Assembly: GCA_016708925.1 (NCBI GenBank)
Contig: JADJET010000008.1
Location: 94,555 to 158,554, forward strand
Reading direction: 5' to 3'
DNA from: Gammaproteobacteria bacterium
GTDB taxonomy: Bacteria > Pseudomonadota > Gammaproteobacteria > Pseudomonadales > Porticoccaceae
Length of the DNA stretch: 64,000 nt
Below the pieces are notes generated by a model, which saw nothing but the letters and a program-made list of their open reading frames with translations, did not search any database and was not told where the DNA came from. Below, piece by piece: positions 61,567 through 64,000 of this stretch. Both the position numbers and the translations under genes were made by a program. Each line of letters begins with the position of its first letter. Positions within the stretch are counted from its first letter, which is position 1.

Positions 61567-61810
61567 AGCGACTTGTAGAAAATTCGCAGCAGTCATCTGC
61601 TTCGTTGCGTGGGTTCTCAACGCGTTCTGGATGCCCGCCTGCGCGGGCATGACGCTCATTGAGCGTGCCCACGCGGATCTCCGTCCGGCACCGCGCCCAG
61701 TCGCGCATGGGTGCGGCCCATCGGCCTTTGCCCCGCCTACGGGGCGTTTCCAACATTTCCGCCGTCTGTGAGGCTTTCACACAGCGCTGCACGGGCATGA
61801 CGATTATTGA
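61567..61810. repeat. Composite intergenic repeat cluster
   Basis: Degenerate ACTTGTAGAAAATTCGCAGCAGTCATCTGCTTCGTTGCG (61570-61608), REP-type CTGGATGCCCGCCTGCGCGGGCATGACGC (61628-61655), then a partial copy of the 46348-46509 element (GTGCCCACGCGGATCTCCG ... CTTTCACACAGC, 61665-61782), and a broken REP GCACGGGCATGACG. No gene in 61552-61845. Confidence 0.75.
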
Positions 61811-61845
61811 GAATGTCCCTGGATGGAGAATTCCGCGCGCGGCAG

Positions 61846-62739
61846 TCAGATACTGAGTTTTAACTGCATCTTCATCGTGTCTTCATAAACCCGCAGTATG
61901 GCCGTGGCATCGTTTTGTTCGTAACCAAGCCCCTTGGCCATCCGCATCAGATTATGGACCGTGGGACTCAGCATCAAAGGCACGCCGAGTTCATCGGCCA
62001 GCTCCAGCGCAAGATGCATGTCCTTGTAGGCAAGATCGATGGAAAAGCTGGGCGTCCAGTCGCCGGATTTGGCATTTTTGACCACCGCGCGAAACGTCAT
62101 GCTGTTGCCGCTGCTGTTTCTGATCACCTGATTGAGTACTTCCAGGTCGATACCGGCGGCGACTCCGAGCATCAGTCCTTCGGCGCTTGCGGCCATATTG
62201 CAGAAGGCGATCAGGTTGTTGGCGATCTTGGCCACACAACCAGTACCGGTGTCGCCGCAGTAGACGACGTTTTCACCAAAGCACTTGAACAGGGATTCCA
62301 GCCTGTCGAATGTCGTGCGCGCGCCACCCACCATCACCGCAAGTGTCCCTTTATCGGCGGCGACAACGCCGCCGCTGACCGGGGCATCCAGCACGCTGAC
62401 GCCCTGTTTGCCAAGCACCGCGGAGAGCTTGCGCACCGTCAAGGGTGAATTGGTGCTGAGATCGCAGTACACCGCGCCGGGTTTTATGCTCTCTGCAATG
62501 CCACCGGCGCCGAGGACCACCTGTTCGACGTCGCGCGGGTGCGGCAGTGAGGTCATCACCACATCCGCGTCGGCGGCAACGGCGCGGGGCGATGCGCCAG
62601 CTTTGGCGCCCAGCTCTGTGCAGCGCGCTACCGCCGCGGCGCTCAGATCGAAAACCGTTACCTCATGGTCGCTGTTTTTGAGGAGGTTGCGACACATGGG
62701 GCCGCCCATGTTACCGACACCGATAAATCCGATTTTCAT
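61846..62739 (-). CDS. 3-hydroxyisobutyrate dehydrogenase-family NAD(P)-dependent oxidoreductase
   Basis: 297 residues; ATG 62739 with GAGAAG upstream. N-terminal Rossmann motif KIGFIGVGNMGGPMCRNLLK, substrate-site VLDAPVSGGVVAADKGTLAVMVGG near residue 118, and the catalytic lysine in GCVAKIANNLIAFCNMAASAEGLMLG near 170. These three blocks define the beta-hydroxyacid dehydrogenase family. It oxidises a 3-hydroxy acid to a semialdehyde or keto acid. Same orientation as the flavin monooxygenase upstream, with an intrinsic terminator between, so it is a separate unit. Confidence 0.9.
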   Translation of the reverse strand: MKIGFIGVGNMGGPMCRNLLKNSDHEVTVFDLSAAAVARCTELGAKAGASPRAVAADADVVMTSLPHPRDVEQVVLGAGGIAESIKPGAVYCDLSTNSPLTVRKLSAVLGKQGVSVLDAPVSGGVVAADKGTLAVMVGGARTTFDRLESLFKCFGENVVYCGDTGTGCVAKIANNLIAFCNMAASAEGLMLGVAAGIDLEVLNQVIRNSSGNSMTFRAVVKNAKSGDWTPSFSIDLAYKDMHLALELADELGVPLMLSPTVHNLMRMAKGLGYEQNDATAILRVYEDTMKMQLKLSI

Positions 62740-62785
62740 TGGCTTCTCTCGTTTTTATGATCGTGCAGCATGTTTTGTCCCAGCC

Positions 62786-62825
62786 AAAAAAAAGCACCGT
62801 CACCTGAGGGGATGACGATGCTTTT
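62786..62825 (-). terminator. Intrinsic terminator of the flavin monooxygenase gene
   Basis: Minus strand: AAAAGCATCGTCA, loop TCCCCTCAGG, TGACGGTGCTTTTTTTT. A 9-bp stem with one G-T pair and an eight-T tail, starting about 30 bp after the stop codon at 62858. Confidence 0.85.
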
Positions 62826-62857
62826 GAGGATGCCCGCTGGTGTAGGCGTCTTGTCGG

Positions 62858-64000
62858 TTAGCTGGCCAGGGAAAAGCCCTCGTAACCCTTGGCCACGACT
62901 TCCTCGCATTCCTGACGGTAGGTCTTGGTGCCCGCTAGATAAGGCATGAAACCGCGCGGCTTACCTTCGATATTGGTGCCGAGATACCAGGAATTACAGG
63001 TCGGCGCCGTCATCATGGAGCCTTCCGCGGCCTTGTTCACATGCTCGACCCAGGCGTCTTCGGCTGCCGGTTGCGGCTCGATGGTTTTGATATGGTTCTT
63101 GCGCAGGTAAGCGATACAGGCGTCGATCCACTCCACATGCTGCTCGATGGAGTGCAACACATTGCTCACCACCGAGGGGCTGCCGGGGCCGGTAACGGTG
63201 AAGAAGTTGGGGAAGCCAACGCTCTGCAAACCCATGTACATGCGCGGGCCGTCTTTCCACTTGTCGGCCAGGAGCTGGTTATTGCGTCCGCGAATGTTCA
63301 GGCGCTTGATGGTGCCGGTCATGGCGTCGAAGCCGGTCGCGTAGATAAGCACGTCGAATTCGTATTCGGCCTGGGTCGTGCGCAGACCCTTGGCGGTGAC
63401 TTCCTCGACCGGAGTCGCGCGAAGGTCAACGATGGAGACATTGTCGCGCTGGAACGCCGCATAGTACTCGGTGTCGATCACCGGGCGCTTGCAGTGCAGG
63501 GGATAGTTCTTGGGCGACAGGGCGTCGGCTTTTTGCGGATCGGCAAGCGTCTCCCGCAGATACTCCCGATACAATTCGCAGGCGATCTCATTGGCTTCGC
63601 GGTTAAAGTAGGTGTCAGCGTACTGCGACAGCACGTTGATGCCAAAGTCCTTGATTTCCTGCTTGCGCTGCTCCGGCGTGATGTCCATGATTTTTTTGCT
63701 GGGCTTCGGTTTGGCAGGCTTGTTCGGGTCCGCTTCCTTCTTGGGGCCGTTGTAATTCGCAATGCCCATTTCATTGTTGCGCTGGCGCTCGCGAATCTCG
63801 GCATAGTCCTTTTTCGCTTGCGCGAGAAACTCGGGTTTCATCGGCGCGTTGCGGGCCGGGAAGGTGTAAACCGGGCTGCGCTGGAACGCGATCAGTTGTT
63901 TGGCCTGCTTGGCAATTTGCGGAATGGCCTGCACGCCAGAAGAACCACAGCCGACGATGGCGACGCGTTTGCCGGTCAGGTCGACGCCGTTTCGCGGCCA
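62858..64000 (-). CDS. Flavin-containing (Baeyer-Villiger-type) monooxygenase, C-terminal part
   Basis: The gene runs off the window end; 380 codons are visible. The NADP-binding Rossmann motif LTGKRVAIVGCGSSGVQAIPQIA (G-x-G-x-S-G) lies at the boundary, followed by QLIAFQRSPVYTFPARN, typical of BVMOs (phenylacetone/steroid monooxygenase type). EYEFDVLIYATGFDAMTGTIKRLNIRGRN is the family's ATGFD motif, and FTVTGPGSPSVVSNVLHSIEQHVEWI with the C-terminal NSWYLGTNIEGKPRGFMPYLAG block completes the match. It inserts oxygen next to a ketone. The FAD-binding N-terminus and the BVMO fingerprint lie outside. Confidence 0.9.
   Translation of the reverse strand, partial: WPRNGVDLTGKRVAIVGCGSSGVQAIPQIAKQAKQLIAFQRSPVYTFPARNAPMKPEFLAQAKKDYAEIRERQRNNEMGIANYNGPKKEADPNKPAKPKPSKKIMDITPEQRKQEIKDFGINVLSQYADTYFNREANEIACELYREYLRETLADPQKADALSPKNYPLHCKRPVIDTEYYAAFQRDNVSIVDLRATPVEEVTAKGLRTTQAEYEFDVLIYATGFDAMTGTIKRLNIRGRNNQLLADKWKDGPRMYMGLQSVGFPNFFTVTGPGSPSVVSNVLHSIEQHVEWIDACIAYLRKNHIKTIEPQPAAEDAWVEHVNKAAEGSMMTAPTCNSWYLGTNIEGKPRGFMPYLAGTKTYRQECEEVVAKGYEGFSLAS

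Overview
The window is GC-rich, gene-dense chromosomal DNA. A type IV minor-pilin operon in Pseudomonas-like order (fimT-pilV-pilW-pilX-pilY1-pilE), a prmB-aroC neighbourhood, a sulfate ABC operon and CCA-encoding tRNAs point to a gammaproteobacterium. The many CoA-transferases, acyl-CoA ligases, short-chain dehydrogenases and oxygenases suggest an environmental degrader of hydrophobic or ring compounds. I cannot name the species from sequence alone.

Layout. 1-1.6 kb: end of a crotonase-family gene, an FkbM methyltransferase, tRNA-Arg(UCG) and a HopJ-family gene. 2.0-9.0 kb: the minor-pilin operon, with pilY1 frameshifted. 9.3-14.4 kb: a Cys-rich mini-protein, a thiolase, prmB, aroC and an MFS transporter. 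14.4-25.4 kb: a frameshifted Rieske oxygenase, an alpha/beta hydrolase, a luciferase-like flavin monooxygenase, and then DUF1302, DUF1329, a YCF48/BNR-like protein and an MMPL/RND permease (frameshifted near its end). The last four look like an envelope transport system for hydrophobic compounds. 25.8-28.9 kb: tRNA-Pro(CGG), a TetR regulator, a DUF1285 protein and a type-B carboxylesterase. 29.2-34.4 kb: sulfate/thiosulfate ABC transporter genes (sbp-cysT-cysW-cysA), converging on a chromate transporter.

34.5-45.1 kb is a damaged restriction-modification island. It holds a type I system (hsdR-hsdS-fic-hsdM, minus strand) in which hsdR is frameshifted and hsdS carries a nested DUF559 endonuclease domain with three GC-rich palindromic repeats. 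Next to it are remnants of a type III-like locus: a mod gene with a large internal deletion, a zeta-like kinase, a small protein, and the start of a res-like gene fused in frame to a duplicated acyl-CoA ligase tail. A 414-bp direct duplication flanks these remnants.

44.7-64 kb is mostly CoA-thioester catabolism: an AMP-forming acyl-CoA ligase, CaiB/BaiF transferases (one with a premature stop), a large NDP-forming acyl-CoA synthetase/GNAT fusion, several SDRs, a carboxymuconolactone-decarboxylase-like protein, a 3-hydroxyisobutyrate-dehydrogenase-like enzyme and the C-terminal part of a flavin monooxygenase. Agmatinase, a HigB/HigA-type toxin-antitoxin pair, a YajD-type HNH nuclease, and IS5-family and ISL3-family relics are interspersed.

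The most unusual RNA feature is a tRNA-Leu(UAA) gene (56323-56641, minus) whose anticodon is split between U34 and A35 by a 232-nt group I intron resembling the cyanobacterial/plastid trnL intron. The intergenic spaces carry several families of dispersed palindromic repeats, some nested in one another. Several frameshifts lie in G4/C4 runs, so sequencing error and true decay cannot be separated from the sequence alone.
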